Shown: one piece after another, positions 17,475 to 26,628 of the stretch
Position numbering within the stretch: position 1 is the first letter of the stretch
How the letters are laid out: every line of letters starts with the position of its first letter
Assembly: GCF_003253745.1 (NCBI RefSeq)
Contig: NZ_MZXV01000055.1
Location: 62,001 to 126,000 of the forward strand
Source: Mesorhizobium kowhaii
GTDB taxonomy: Bacteria; Pseudomonadota; Alphaproteobacteria; Rhizobiales; Rhizobiaceae
Direction: 5' to 3'
DNA: 64,000 nt
Program-made: the position numbers and the translations under genes
Notes under the pieces: model-generated
What the model was told of the DNA's origin: nothing
Databases searched by the model: none
What the model saw: only the letters and a program-made list of their open reading frames with translations

Positions 17475-20400
17475 GTGGGAGGGCTCGACTCCGACTCTGA
17501 GATGACGATCAGCTCGCTCCGATCCGAGTTGACAGCGGCGCGCGAAGAAAATCAGGTACGCTCCGCGGAGGTCGCCAATCTCCTTGAACAGCAGAATGCG
17601 ACGAGTGCGATCCTCAGGGTGATCGCCGCATCGCCGACCGACATCCAACCCGTCCTGCAGGTCGTGGCGGAGAGTGCTGCGCGCTTTTGCGACACCTACG
17701 ACGCCGGCATTTTCCTAGCGCGAGACGGGACACTATTCCCCAAAGCGCACTACGGCCCCATCGCCTTCGACTTCGAACCGATGCCGATCGCACGCGATTG
17801 GGTCTGCGGTCGCGCCTTCGCCGACTGCAAGACTGTGCATGTCAACGACATAGCGGTTGCAGGTGCGGAGTTTCCTGTCAGCCAAACACTTGCCGAAAGG
17901 CTTGGCCACCGCACGATGCTCGCAACACCTCTCATGCGTGACACCGAGGCGATCGGCGCGCTCGTCATCAGGCGCATAGAGGTCAAGCCTTTCAGCGAGA
18001 AGCAGATCAAGCTGCTCAAGATTTTCGCCGACCAGGCGGTCATCGCCATCGAGAATGTGCGCCTGTTCGACGAGGTGCAGGCGCGCACCCGGGATCTCGG
18101 CGAGGCGCTGGAGCAGCAGACCGCGACCGCCGATGTGCTCAAGGCAATCAGCCGGTCGGCCTTCGATCTCCAACCGGTACTGCAGACGCTGGTCGACTCG
18201 GCAATACGCCTGGCCGGGGCGGACATGGGCGCAATCACGTTGCGCGTTGGCGATACGTTGCGGTTCATGGCAGGCGGCGGGCAAGCTGCTGAGCTGCATG
18301 CATACGAACGAGCCAACCCGCATGTCGTGGGACGAGGGACGTTCCAGGGCCGCGCCGCGCTGGAGGGATTGACGATCCACGTGGCGGACGCGCTTGAAGA
18401 CCCGGAATACGAAAGGCCGGAAGCGGCAGTCATGGGCAGTTTCCGCGGAGTACTTTCTGTTCCGCTGAAGCGGGGTCAGGAGACCATCGGCGTATTCGGC
18501 ATGGCGCGGCGGACGATCGGGCTATTTTCACCGCGTCAAGTCGAACTGGTCGAGAGCTTCGCCGACCAGGCCGTGATCGCCATCGAGAATGCCCGGCTGA
18601 TCGAGAAAGTCGAGGGGCACAATCGTGAACTGGCCGAGTCGCTGGATCAGCAGACGGCGACGGCCGAAGTGTTGAAGACGATCAGCAGTTCGGTGTTCGA
18701 TCTCGATTCCGTGCTGCATACGCTTGTGAAGTCCGCGTCCGACCTCTGTCATTCCGGGATGGGCTACATCTATCTGCGCCAGGGCGACGTGTTGCAGCCG
18801 ACGGTACAGATCGGATGGAGCCAAGAATTCCAGGACCACATGAACAACCTCCCGGTCACGCCGGGCCGGGGCAGCATCGCCGCCCGCGTTGCCCAGAGCG
18901 GGTCCGTAGAGCAGATTGCCGACGTTCTCGACGATCCGGAGTATACCAACATCGAAGGCCAACGGCTCGGCGGCTTCCGCACCCTGCTGGGCGTTCCGCT
19001 GATGCGTGACGGCGCCGTGACCGGCGTCTTCGTCCTCGCCCGCTCGTCGGTCTCGCCGTTCAGTACGCGCGAAATCGAACTGGTGCAGACATTTTCGGAT
19101 CAGGCGGTCATCGCGATCGAGAACGTGCGGCTGTTCGAAGAGGTGGAGTCCCGCAACCGCGACCTAGCCGAGTCGCTGGAACAGCAGATGGCCACCGGCG
19201 CGATTTTGCAAGTGATCGCCGGGTCTCCTACGGACATTCAGCCTGTGCTGGACGCCGTCGCTGAAAGAGCCGCTCGGCTCTGCGACGCCTATGACGCAAC
19301 GATCTATCTGCTGCGCTCCGACAGGCTGGCTGTGGGAGCGCATCACGGACCGATTCCGATTGACGGCACTGGCTTGCCGGTCGCGCGCGACATCGTTACC
19401 GGCCGCGCCGTATTGGATCGGGTGCCGGTCCACGTTCACGACTTGACCATCGCTGGAGAGGAGTTTGCAACTGGCCGAATGATGGCTCAACTTCTTGGTT
19501 TTCGCGCGATTCTCGCCACTCCGCTGTTGCAGGAAGGAAAAGCAATCGGAGCGCTTATGATCCGGCGCATCGAGGCGCGGCCCTTTAGCGACAACCAAAT
19601 CGGCCTCCTCAAAACTTTCGCCAACCAGGCCGTCATCGCAATCGGCAATGTGCGGCTCTTCGAGGAGGTGCAGGCGCGCACCGCCGAGCTTGGCGAAGCA
19701 TTACAGCAGCAGACGGCGACGGCCGACGTCCTGAAGGCGATCAGCCGCTCGACGTTCGACCTACGGGCAGTGCTCGACGCTCTGGCCGAATCGGTGACCC
19801 GGCTGTGCGAAGCGGACAACGCCTCGATCGTGCGTGAGACGGACGGCAAATTCGTCGAGGCTGCGAGTTACGGCTATCCGGCCGAGCTCGAGGAATATTT
19901 CAGCGGCTTTGTGCACGTCCCGGGGCGCGGCACCGGGGTCGGCCGAGTCCTGCTCGAAGGCAAGGCCGTCCAGATTCCGGACGTGCTGGCTGACGCCGAC
20001 TACACGCTGTGGGAAGGACAGCGGCTCGGCGGCTACCGCACGGTGCTGGCCGTGCCGCTGCTGCGCGAGGGGGTTCCAATCGGCGTTTTCTCGCTCACCC
20101 GCTCGACGGTGCGGCCCTTCACCGAAAGGCAGATCGAACTTGTCGAAACCTTTGCCGACCAGGCAGTGATCGCCATCGAAAATGTCCGCTTGTTCGACGA
20201 GGTGCAGGCGCGGACGGCCGAACTTGGAGAGGCGCTGCGGCAACAGACGGCAACGGCGGATGTTCTGAAGGCGATCAGCCGTTCCACATTCGACCTGCAG
20301 CCGGTTCTCGACACACTGGTGGATTCGGCTGCAAAGCTCTGCGATGCCAGCCAATGCGTGATTTACTTGCGGGAGGGCGACATGCTGCGTGCCGGCGCTA

Positions 20401-22148
20401 CTGTCGGTGCCAACCCGCAGGAAGCGAGTATCATCAGGAACCAGCTTCTTGCGTTCGATCGCAAGACCATCTCGGGTCGGGTCGCACTTTCGGGTCGCGT
20501 TCAGAACAACCCGGATGTGCTGTCCGATCCTGAATACGATTTCCCGACCCTGGACGAACACGGCACGGTCCGCGCAGCGCTCGGCGTGCCATTGCTCAGG
20601 GATGGGAAGGTAGACGGAGTGTTCTTCATCGGCCGCACTGAGGCCGGCCTGTTCACGGAACGACAGAGTGAGCTCGTGCAGACCTTTGCCGACCAAGCAG
20701 TGATCGCCATCGAAAATGTCCGCTTGTTCGACGAGGTACAGGCCCGCACGGCGGAATTGAGCGAGTCGCTGCAGCAGCAGACGGCGACGGCCGATGTGCT
20801 GAAGGCGATCAGCCGCTCTACGTTCGACCTGCAGCCGGTTCTCGACACGCTGGTGGAATCAGCGGCCAAGCTGTGCGACGCGGACACGAGCGTCATCTTC
20901 AAGCGCGACGGCGATCTCTACCGGTGGTCGGCCGAGTACGGCAATTTGCCTGAAGCCGCGGTTTTCGCCAAAGCCAATCCCTTCGCCGCCAGTCGCGACA
21001 GCGTCACCGGAAGGGTGGCCCTCGAAGCCCGCGCCGTCCACGTTTCGGACGTGCTCGCCGACCCGGACTACGGGGCAACGCAGCTTCAGAAGCTCGGCGG
21101 CTACCGGACCATTCTATGCGTTCCGATCTTGCGCGAAGGCGCGCCGGTAGGCGTGTTCGCGCTGACGCGGTCACAGGTGCGGGACTTCACGCCGAGGCAG
21201 ATCGAGCTCGTCGAGACGTTTGCCGACCAGTCCGGCATAGCGATCGAGAACGTCCGGCTGTTTGACGAGGTGCAGGCGCGTACCCGCGAATTGTCACGCT
21301 CGCTCGAAGATCTGAGGACCGCGCAGGACCGCCTCGTGCAAACGGAGAAGCTCGCCTCACTCGGCCAGTTGACCGCCGGTATCGCCCACGAGATCAAGAA
21401 CCCGCTCAACTTCATCAACAACTTCTCAGCGCTCTCCGGCGAACTCATCGATGATTTGAGCAGTGTGCTGGCCGGAGCGCCTTTGGAGGCATCCGTGCGC
21501 GAAGAGGTCGCCGAGCTGACAGGCATGCTCAAGAGCAATCTCGACAAGGTGGTCCAGCACGGCAAGCGGGCCGATTCCATCGTCAGGAACATGCTGCTGC
21601 ATTCGCGCGCGGGCTCAGGAGAGCATCGTCCGATCGACATTAATGCCGTCGTGGAGGAGAGCCTGAACCTTGCCTATCACGGGGCGCGCGCCGAAAAGCC
21701 GGGATTCAACGTCACGCTGACGCGGAATTTCGACCCGCAGGCGGGGGATGTCGATCTCTACCCGCAGGAGATCACGCGGGTGCTTCTCAACCTCATCTCC
21801 AACGGCTTTTATGCAACGGCCAAGCGCAGCGCCGCGGCGAATGGCGCGGGCTATGAGCCGACGCTCTCCGCTACCACCAGGAGTCTCGGCGACTGTGTCG
21901 AAATCAGGATCCGCGACAACGGCACCGGCATTCCGCCAGAGGTGAAGGAGAAGATGTTCAATCCATTCTTCACGACCAAGCCAGCCGGCGAGGGCACTGG
22001 GCTCGGCCTGTCGCTCAGCCACGACATCGTCGTCAAACAGCATGCCGGCACGATCGACGTCGACAGCCAGCCAGGCGAGTTCACCGAGTTCCGGATTGTG
22101 CTGCCGCGCGCTGCGGCCTCGCTCGCAAAATCGGGAGGTGAAGTATGA
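17475..22148 (+). CDS. Giant sensor histidine kinase with seven tandem GAF domains
   Basis: The start is a GTG at 17475 with AGGAG 6 nt upstream; an open frame back to 17283 shows no protein-like content. The 1557-aa protein has no membrane segment. Seven GAF domains follow one another. Each ends with the motif FADQAVIAIENVRLFDEVQ or a close variant, at residues about 186, 364, 542, 717, 895, 1073 and 1251, a spacing of 178 residues (175 once). A linker QQTATADVLKAISRSTFDLQ separates several of them. The kinase core has the H-box His in AGIAHEIKNPLNF (about 1304), the N box NLISNGFYA (about 1438), the G1 box DNGTGIPPEVKEKMF and the G2 box TGLGLSLSHDIV. It is a cytoplasmic sensor of unknown ligands, and probably phosphorylates the two receiver proteins encoded by the overlapping downstream genes. 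Confidence 0.9.
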   Translation: MGGLDSDSEMTISSLRSELTAAREENQVRSAEVANLLEQQNATSAILRVIAASPTDIQPVLQVVAESAARFCDTYDAGIFLARDGTLFPKAHYGPIAFDFEPMPIARDWVCGRAFADCKTVHVNDIAVAGAEFPVSQTLAERLGHRTMLATPLMRDTEAIGALVIRRIEVKPFSEKQIKLLKIFADQAVIAIENVRLFDEVQARTRDLGEALEQQTATADVLKAISRSAFDLQPVLQTLVDSAIRLAGADMGAITLRVGDTLRFMAGGGQAAELHAYERANPHVVGRGTFQGRAALEGLTIHVADALEDPEYERPEAAVMGSFRGVLSVPLKRGQETIGVFGMARRTIGLFSPRQVELVESFADQAVIAIENARLIEKVEGHNRELAESLDQQTATAEVLKTISSSVFDLDSVLHTLVKSASDLCHSGMGYIYLRQGDVLQPTVQIGWSQEFQDHMNNLPVTPGRGSIAARVAQSGSVEQIADVLDDPEYTNIEGQRLGGFRTLLGVPLMRDGAVTGVFVLARSSVSPFSTREIELVQTFSDQAVIAIENVRLFEEVESRNRDLAESLEQQMATGAILQVIAGSPTDIQPVLDAVAERAARLCDAYDATIYLLRSDRLAVGAHHGPIPIDGTGLPVARDIVTGRAVLDRVPVHVHDLTIAGEEFATGRMMAQLLGFRAILATPLLQEGKAIGALMIRRIEARPFSDNQIGLLKTFANQAVIAIGNVRLFEEVQARTAELGEALQQQTATADVLKAISRSTFDLRAVLDALAESVTRLCEADNASIVRETDGKFVEAASYGYPAELEEYFSGFVHVPGRGTGVGRVLLEGKAVQIPDVLADADYTLWEGQRLGGYRTVLAVPLLREGVPIGVFSLTRSTVRPFTERQIELVETFADQAVIAIENVRLFDEVQARTAELGEALRQQTATADVLKAISRSTFDLQPVLDTLVDSAAKLCDASQCVIYLREGDMLRAGATVGANPQEASIIRNQLLAFDRKTISGRVALSGRVQNNPDVLSDPEYDFPTLDEHGTVRAALGVPLLRDGKVDGVFFIGRTEAGLFTERQSELVQTFADQAVIAIENVRLFDEVQARTAELSESLQQQTATADVLKAISRSTFDLQPVLDTLVESAAKLCDADTSVIFKRDGDLYRWSAEYGNLPEAAVFAKANPFAASRDSVTGRVALEARAVHVSDVLADPDYGATQLQKLGGYRTILCVPILREGAPVGVFALTRSQVRDFTPRQIELVETFADQSGIAIENVRLFDEVQARTRELSRSLEDLRTAQDRLVQTEKLASLGQLTAGIAHEIKNPLNFINNFSALSGELIDDLSSVLAGAPLEASVREEVAELTGMLKSNLDKVVQHGKRADSIVRNMLLHSRAGSGEHRPIDINAVVEESLNLAYHGARAEKPGFNVTLTRNFDPQAGDVDLYPQEITRVLLNLISNGFYATAKRSAAANGAGYEPTLSATTRSLGDCVEIRIRDNGTGIPPEVKEKMFNPFFTTKPAGEGTGLGLSLSHDIVVKQHAGTIDVDSQPGEFTEFRIVLPRAAASLAKSGGEV

Positions 22149-22534
22149 GCCTCCTCATCCTGGTCGTCGACGACGAGCCCGACGTCGAGCCGCTGTTTCG
22201 CCAGCAGTTCCGCCGCGACATCCGAGCCAGCCGCTTCACCATGGAGTTCGCGCAATCGGCGGTGGATGCGTTGGAGCAGATCGACCACGCCGAAGGGGTG
22301 ACACTGATCCTGGTGCTGTCCGACATCAACATGCCCGGCATGAGCGGGCTCGAGCTGCTGCCGAAGATCAAGGTGCAGCGGCCCGACGTCCCGGTCATCA
22401 TGATCACCGCCTATGGCGACGCCGAAACCAAGCGCAAGGCGTTGGAGAACGGCGCCGAAGCGCTGCTGACCAAGCCGATCGACTTTGCGGCGCTCAGGCA
22501 ACAGATCGAAACGCGGCTGGGAATGGTGGCGTGA
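22145..22534 (+). CDS. Single-domain response regulator (receiver)
   Basis: The 129-aa protein is a stand-alone receiver domain: acidic pocket VVDDEPDVEPLF, phospho-acceptor Asp in VLSDINMPGMSGLELL, Thr in MITAYGD and Lys in LLTKPIDF. It has no output domain, so it acts as a phosphate carrier or sink or by protein-protein contact. Its ATG overlaps the kinase stop by 4 bp (ATGA), showing translational coupling. The kinase is its likely partner. Confidence 0.92.
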   Translation: MSLLILVVDDEPDVEPLFRQQFRRDIRASRFTMEFAQSAVDALEQIDHAEGVTLILVLSDINMPGMSGLELLPKIKVQRPDVPVIMITAYGDAETKRKALENGAEALLTKPIDFAALRQQIETRLGMVA

Positions 22535-23784
22535 CGGCGCGCATCCTTGTGGTCGACGACGAGCCCGACCTTGAGGTCTTGATCGTCCAGAAGTTCCGGC
22601 GTCAGATCCGCGACGGCGCGGTCATTTTCCTGTTTGCCAGCGATGGTGTGGACGCCCTGTCCGTCATCGACGGCAACAGCGACATCGACATGGTGCTGTG
22701 CGACATCAACATGCCCCGTATGGACGGCCTGTCGCTGCTGGAGAAGCTGCAGCAGGCCGAGGGGCAGCAGCTTTCGACGGTCATCGTCTCCGCTTACGGT
22801 GACATGGCCAACATCCGCACTGCGATGAACCGCGGCGCCTTCGACTTCATCACTAAGCCGATCGACTTTGCCGACCTGGAGACCACGATCGCCAAGACCT
22901 TGAAGCATCGCGAGGTGCTGCACGAGGCGCATCGGCGGCAAGCGGTCGCGGAGCGCGCGCATGCATCGCTGTCGCGCTACTTCTCGCCCAATCTGGCCGA
23001 GCGGCTGGCTGGCGACGCCGACGGGTTGGCGCTAGCCGGGCAGTGGCGCGAGGTCGCCTCGCTGTTCACCGACATTACCAGCTTCACCACGCTGGTGGAA
23101 ACGATCGACCCTGCCACGCTAGGCGCGCTCCTCAATGACTATTTGGCCGGCATGACCGACGTCGTGTTCGCGCATGAAGGCACCGTCGCCAAGATCGTCG
23201 GCGATGCGCTGCATGTGCTGTTCGGCGCGCCTGGCGAGCAGCAGGACCATGCGGCGCGCGCGGTTGCGTGCGCGCTCGAGCTCGACGCGCTGTCGCAATC
23301 GTTCCGCGATAGCTGGCGCGACAAGGGCGTCGCGGTCGGTACGACGCGCATCGGCGTCCATGCAGGTCCGGCGCTGGTCGGAAATTTCGGCGGAGGCCGC
23401 TTCTTCGACTACACGGCCTATGGCGACACCATCAATATCGCGGCGCGGCTGGAAAGCGCCAACAAGCAGCTGGGCACGCGTATCTGCGTCAGCGGGAGCG
23501 CGGCTGCAAGGGTCGACGGCTTCCGCGGACGGCCGGTCGGCGATCTGATGCTGCGCGGCAGGGCCGAGGCGCTGCGCGCGTTCGAGCCTTTGTCGTCAAA
23601 GCAGTATGATGATCCTTCGACGGCGAGCTATCTCGAAGCCTTCGGCAGATTGGAGGCCGGCGATGCAAACGCGCTTACGGCTTTCGCCGCGCTGATCGGC
23701 AAATGCCCGGACGACCAGCTCGCCAGCTTCCATCTCAAGCGGCTGCTCAACGGCGCCAAGGGAACGCGGATCAGCCTCGACTGA
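22531..23784 (+). CDS. Response regulator with class III adenylate/guanylate cyclase output
   Basis: The 417-aa protein starts at a GTG that overlaps the previous stop (GTGA). Residues 1-130 form a receiver domain (LVVDDEPDLEVLI, phospho-Asp in LCDINMPRMDGLSLL, Lys in FITKPIDF). A helical linker (about 135-165) leads to a class III cyclase domain at about 180-350: first metal Asp in LFTDITSFTTL, second in AKIVGDALHVLFGAP, Asn/Arg in GDTINIAARLESANKQ. The product is therefore a phosphorylation-controlled cyclic nucleotide synthase. With the kinase and the single receiver it forms a three-gene operon linking GAF sensing to cAMP or cGMP. It has a C-terminal extension of about 65 residues with no known motif. 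Confidence 0.92.
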   Translation: MTARILVVDDEPDLEVLIVQKFRRQIRDGAVIFLFASDGVDALSVIDGNSDIDMVLCDINMPRMDGLSLLEKLQQAEGQQLSTVIVSAYGDMANIRTAMNRGAFDFITKPIDFADLETTIAKTLKHREVLHEAHRRQAVAERAHASLSRYFSPNLAERLAGDADGLALAGQWREVASLFTDITSFTTLVETIDPATLGALLNDYLAGMTDVVFAHEGTVAKIVGDALHVLFGAPGEQQDHAARAVACALELDALSQSFRDSWRDKGVAVGTTRIGVHAGPALVGNFGGGRFFDYTAYGDTINIAARLESANKQLGTRICVSGSAAARVDGFRGRPVGDLMLRGRAEALRAFEPLSSKQYDDPSTASYLEAFGRLEAGDANALTAFAALIGKCPDDQLASFHLKRLLNGAKGTRISLD

Positions 23785-24083
23785 TCTTTGCGCCTGTCGC
23801 GACCGCGACCGTCAAGCCTCGTCGCCGTCAATGTCTGCTTTCACGAGGTGGCAAAGGTGCCCTCAACGGCCGACAAGGGGCGCGCACCAGACATTCATTA
23901 GCTGACCTTCCGCAGCTGACCTTCTGCGCGCCGATCGTCTCACTCCTTCCACATCGTCGATCGGAGAACAGCCGGCATATGCTCTGCGAGGTCGAGTTCG
24001 CCGCGCGCCTCAATCTCTAAAAGATATCCGGCCTTGGCCACGCGATCCCCTTCACCAAGAAGGACCGGGACGTCAAGAAGTCA

Positions 24084-24596
24084 GTGACGCCACCAAAGCG
24101 CGCGGTCGATCGGTCCTACATCGACGCGTTTAGGGAGCAAAGTGACGACCCGCGTCTCAGCGCCCTAATGCTGTTCATTTTCCAGACGGGCGCGCGTGTT
24201 TCCGACGCGCTCGACCTGGAAGACAATTCTCCGGACATCGACCTAGTCAACCGCAAGGTCATCTTCCGCGACATGAAGAACGGTGAGGACGGCGAAGCTG
24301 ACCTCACCATCGAAATGGTCTACGAGATCCAGACGCTGCGAGAGTGGAAGCAACGCAGGGCTGAGGAGTGGCTGGAAGCGAGGCGGCTTTGGGGCAAGCA
24401 CCGCAAGCGCCAGGACGATACCGGGCGCGGCGGCAAGAAGCCGAACGGCCGGCTATTCGGTTTCATCGGCCGCGCGTCGATCTGCCGGGACATCTGGCGA
24501 ATGGTGACAACGCAACCAAACTGGTTCCGAGACCTTACACCAGTCGAAAACCGAAGGCGGGTTAAGTGGCTGATTTGGCGGCGGAAAAGGGTGTAA
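24084..24596 (+). pseudogene. Tyrosine recombinase (XerC/D-like integrase) fragment
   Basis: The 170-codon frame contains the start of the integrase catalytic domain (ALMLFIFQTGARVSDALDLE with the first catalytic Arg, VIFRDMKNGEDGEADLTIEM). The N-terminal core-binding domain and the second half with the HxxR and Tyr motifs are absent; a full protein would be about 300 aa or more. The frame ends 14 bp before the truncated tRNA-Thr copy at 24611, the position expected for an integrase next to an att site. It is inactive as it stands. The preceding 300 bp (23785-24083) holds no recognisable gene. Confidence 0.75.
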
Positions 24597-24610
24597 CCGA
24601 ATGGGCACCG

Positions 24611-24725
24611 CTCCCTTACCAAGGGGGTGCTCTACCACTGAGCTACCGCAGCCGCCGATGGCGGGGCTTCTGCCATATCGAACCGGCAAGCGCAAGGCCA
24701 AGTGCAACGCTTCTGTGAAAGCCTT
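24611..24725. repeat. Direct repeat copy 2: truncated tRNA-Thr 5' half plus leader
   Basis: These 115 bp match 3003-3117 with one difference (24626). Positions 24611-24652 on the minus strand are the 5' half of tRNA-Thr up to the anticodon stem. The 3' half is missing, replaced by unrelated sequence beside the integrase fragment, so this copy cannot make a tRNA. The leader up to 24725 is the same as at the intact gene. It is read as one end of an integrated or duplicated segment. Confidence 0.9.
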
Positions 24726-24813
24726 TGCCGGATCGCTTTTGATGACATGGCGGCGCCACAATGTTGGCTATCCCTGATTGGCGGGTTGGCTGGTCGCCAG
24801 CCGGGACGGGACG

Positions 24814-25014
24814 ATGAACGACAAGACAATTCCAGTGAAAAAGGGCGGCACGAACCGCAAGGACCGGCTCGCAGAGCAATTGCGGGCCAATCTGCAGAAG
24901 CGCAAGGCGCAGTCGCGCTCGCGGCGCACCGGGGACGCTGACAAGCAGCGCACCGGGGACGCCGACCAGCAGCCGGACAGGCTCGGCGCGGCAAAGGAAA
25001 TACAAAAAGATTAA
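24814..25014 (+). CDS. Small Lys/Arg-rich conserved hypothetical protein
   Basis: A 66-aa protein from the ATG at 24814 (MNDKTIPVKKGGTNRKDRLA, EQLRANLQKRKAQSRSRR) with a short internal duplication (RTGDADKQ and RTGDADQQ). Similar small proteins with the pattern DRLAEQLRANLQKRKAQ occur next to murA in other Rhizobiales, so the core chromosome probably resumes here. Function unknown. GGGACGGG precedes the start. Confidence 0.65.
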   Translation: MNDKTIPVKKGGTNRKDRLAEQLRANLQKRKAQSRSRRTGDADKQRTGDADQQPDRLGAAKEIQKD

Positions 25015-25142
25015 CTCAAATCGGCCACTCTTGGCTCGGATACCAGGAAATCCTATTTCTTGAACCAAGCCGGTCAATGGTCTAGACGGGCCGATACTCA
25101 ACCGATTGAACCGGCCTTTTTGGCCGAGAGGGACGTTCTTCC

Positions 25143-26435
25143 ATGGATCGCATCAGAATTGTCGGCGGCAACAAGCTTGCCGGAAGCATCCCGATCTCGG
25201 GCGCGAAAAACGCGGCCCTGCCGCTGATGATCGCCTCGCTTCTGACCGACGACACGCTGACGCTGGAAAACGTGCCGCATCTGGCCGATGTCGAGCAGCT
25301 GATCCGCATCCTCGGCAATCACGGCGTCGACTATTCGGTCAATGGCCGCCGCGAGAAGCAGAATGAGGGCTATTCGCGCACCATCAATTTCTCGGCCCGC
25401 AACATCGTCGACACCACGGCCCCTTACGAGCTGGTGTCGAAGATGCGCGCGTCGTTCTGGGTGATCGGCCCGCTGCTTGCCCGCATGGGCGAAGCCAAGG
25501 TGTCGCTGCCGGGCGGTTGCGCCATTGGCACGCGCCCGGTCGATCTGTTCCTCGAGGGCCTGCAGGTGCTGGGCGCCAATATCGACGTCGACACCGGCTA
25601 TGTCATCGCCAAGACCCGGAATGGCCGGCTTGTCGGCAACCGCTACGTGTTCCCGAAGGTCTCGGTCGGCGCCACCCACGTGCTGATGATGGCAGCGTCG
25701 CTGGCCAAGGGCGAGACGGTGCTCGAAAATGCCGCCTGCGAGCCCGAGATCGTCAATCTCGCCGAGTGCCTCAATGCCATGGGCGCGAAGATTTCCGGCG
25801 CCGGCACGCCAACCATCACCATCGATGGCGTCGAATCGCTGTCGGGCGCCCGCGTTCGCGTCATTCCCGACCGCATCGAGACCGGCACCTATGCCATGGC
25901 CGTCGCCATGACCGGCGGCGACGTCGTGCTTGAAGGCGCACGCCCCGATCTGCTGCAGACCGCGCTCGACGTGATCGCCCAGACCGGCGCCGAGATCACG
26001 CCGACCAATTCCGGCATCCGCGTCAGGCGCAACGGCGCCGGCATTTCGCCGGTCGACGTGACGACGGCACCGTTCCCGGCCTTCCCGACCGATCTGCAGG
26101 CGCAGTTCATGGGCCTGATGACCATGGCCAAGGGCAAGTCGCGCATCACCGAGACGATCTTCGAAAACCGCTTCATGCATGTGCAGGAGCTGGCCCGGCT
26201 CGGCGCCCACATCACGCTTTCCGGCCAGACGGCGATCGTCGACGGCGTGCCGAAGCTGAAGGGCGCGCCGGTCATGGCGACCGATCTGCGCGCCTCTGTC
26301 TCGCTGGTCATTGCCGGCCTGGCGGCCGAAGGCGAGACCACGGTCAACCGCGTCTACCATCTCGACCGCGGCTTCGAACGGCTGGAAGAAAAGCTGTCCA
26401 ACTGCGGCGCAGTGATCGAGCGGATTTCCGCTTAG
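25143..26435 (+). CDS. murA: UDP-N-acetylglucosamine 1-carboxyvinyltransferase
   Basis: MurA transfers enolpyruvate from PEP to UDP-GlcNAc, the first committed step of peptidoglycan synthesis, in the cytoplasm. The 430-aa protein is full length. It begins MDRIRIVGGNKLAGSIPISG with the substrate-binding Lys/Asn in SGAKNAALPLM. The PEP-binding Cys, target of fosfomycin, is in PGGCAIGTRPVDLF (about residue 126). The repeated inside-out alpha/beta barrel pattern is intact (VTTAPFPAFPTDLQAQFMGL, YHLDRGFERLEEKL). It is the first large gene of a conserved plus-strand cluster. Confidence 0.98.
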   Translation: MDRIRIVGGNKLAGSIPISGAKNAALPLMIASLLTDDTLTLENVPHLADVEQLIRILGNHGVDYSVNGRREKQNEGYSRTINFSARNIVDTTAPYELVSKMRASFWVIGPLLARMGEAKVSLPGGCAIGTRPVDLFLEGLQVLGANIDVDTGYVIAKTRNGRLVGNRYVFPKVSVGATHVLMMAASLAKGETVLENAACEPEIVNLAECLNAMGAKISGAGTPTITIDGVESLSGARVRVIPDRIETGTYAMAVAMTGGDVVLEGARPDLLQTALDVIAQTGAEITPTNSGIRVRRNGAGISPVDVTTAPFPAFPTDLQAQFMGLMTMAKGKSRITETIFENRFMHVQELARLGAHITLSGQTAIVDGVPKLKGAPVMATDLRASVSLVIAGLAAEGETTVNRVYHLDRGFERLEEKLSNCGAVIERISA

Positions 26436-26483
26436 GCCAATCGCCAGGCCTAGCGGCGCGGTTGCGCGGACGGGAAAGACCGC

Positions 26484-26527
26484 CTGGAGCCTGTTTCATC
26501 TCGATTGGGATCGAGATGAGGCTCCAG
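26484..26527 (+). terminator. Hairpin after murA
   Basis: The arms CTGGAGCC and GGCTCCAG enclose a second stem ATCTCGAT/ATCGAGAT with a GGG-containing turn, about 50 bp after the murA stop. No T-run follows, so it may be a factor-assisted terminator or part of the neighbouring repeat rather than a simple intrinsic terminator. Confidence 0.4.
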
Positions 26528-26537
26528 ATTCCTGTTT

Positions 26538-26586
26538 GAGCATGATCTTTTCCGAAAACCGGTTTCCACTTTTCGGGATCATGCTC
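26538..26586. repeat. Rhizobial palindromic intergenic repeat
   Basis: A near-perfect palindrome with arms GAGCATGATC and GATCATGCTC and an inner CCGAAAACCGGTTTCC / TTTTCGG stem. I know this sequence as a frequent intergenic palindrome in Mesorhizobium and relatives. It lies between murA and the DUF2948 gene and would form a strong RNA hairpin. Confidence 0.75.
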
Positions 26587-26628
26587 TAACAGAAGGCTGA
26601 ACAATCAACCTTCAGGTGCGAAATCCGC

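Noticed and set aside
22042..22530. Extension of the receiver-cyclase upstream through the single receiver gene
   Set aside because: Arg/Pro-rich out-of-frame reading of the kinase end and receiver; the GTGA overlap at 22531 gives a natural start.
24611..24652. Possible second tRNA-Thr gene
   Set aside because: Only the 5' half is present; no T arm or acceptor 3' strand follows, so it cannot fold into a tRNA.
25098..26360. 420-codon minus-strand frame opposite murA
   Set aside because: Arg/Asp/Gly-rich shadow of murA with no motif.
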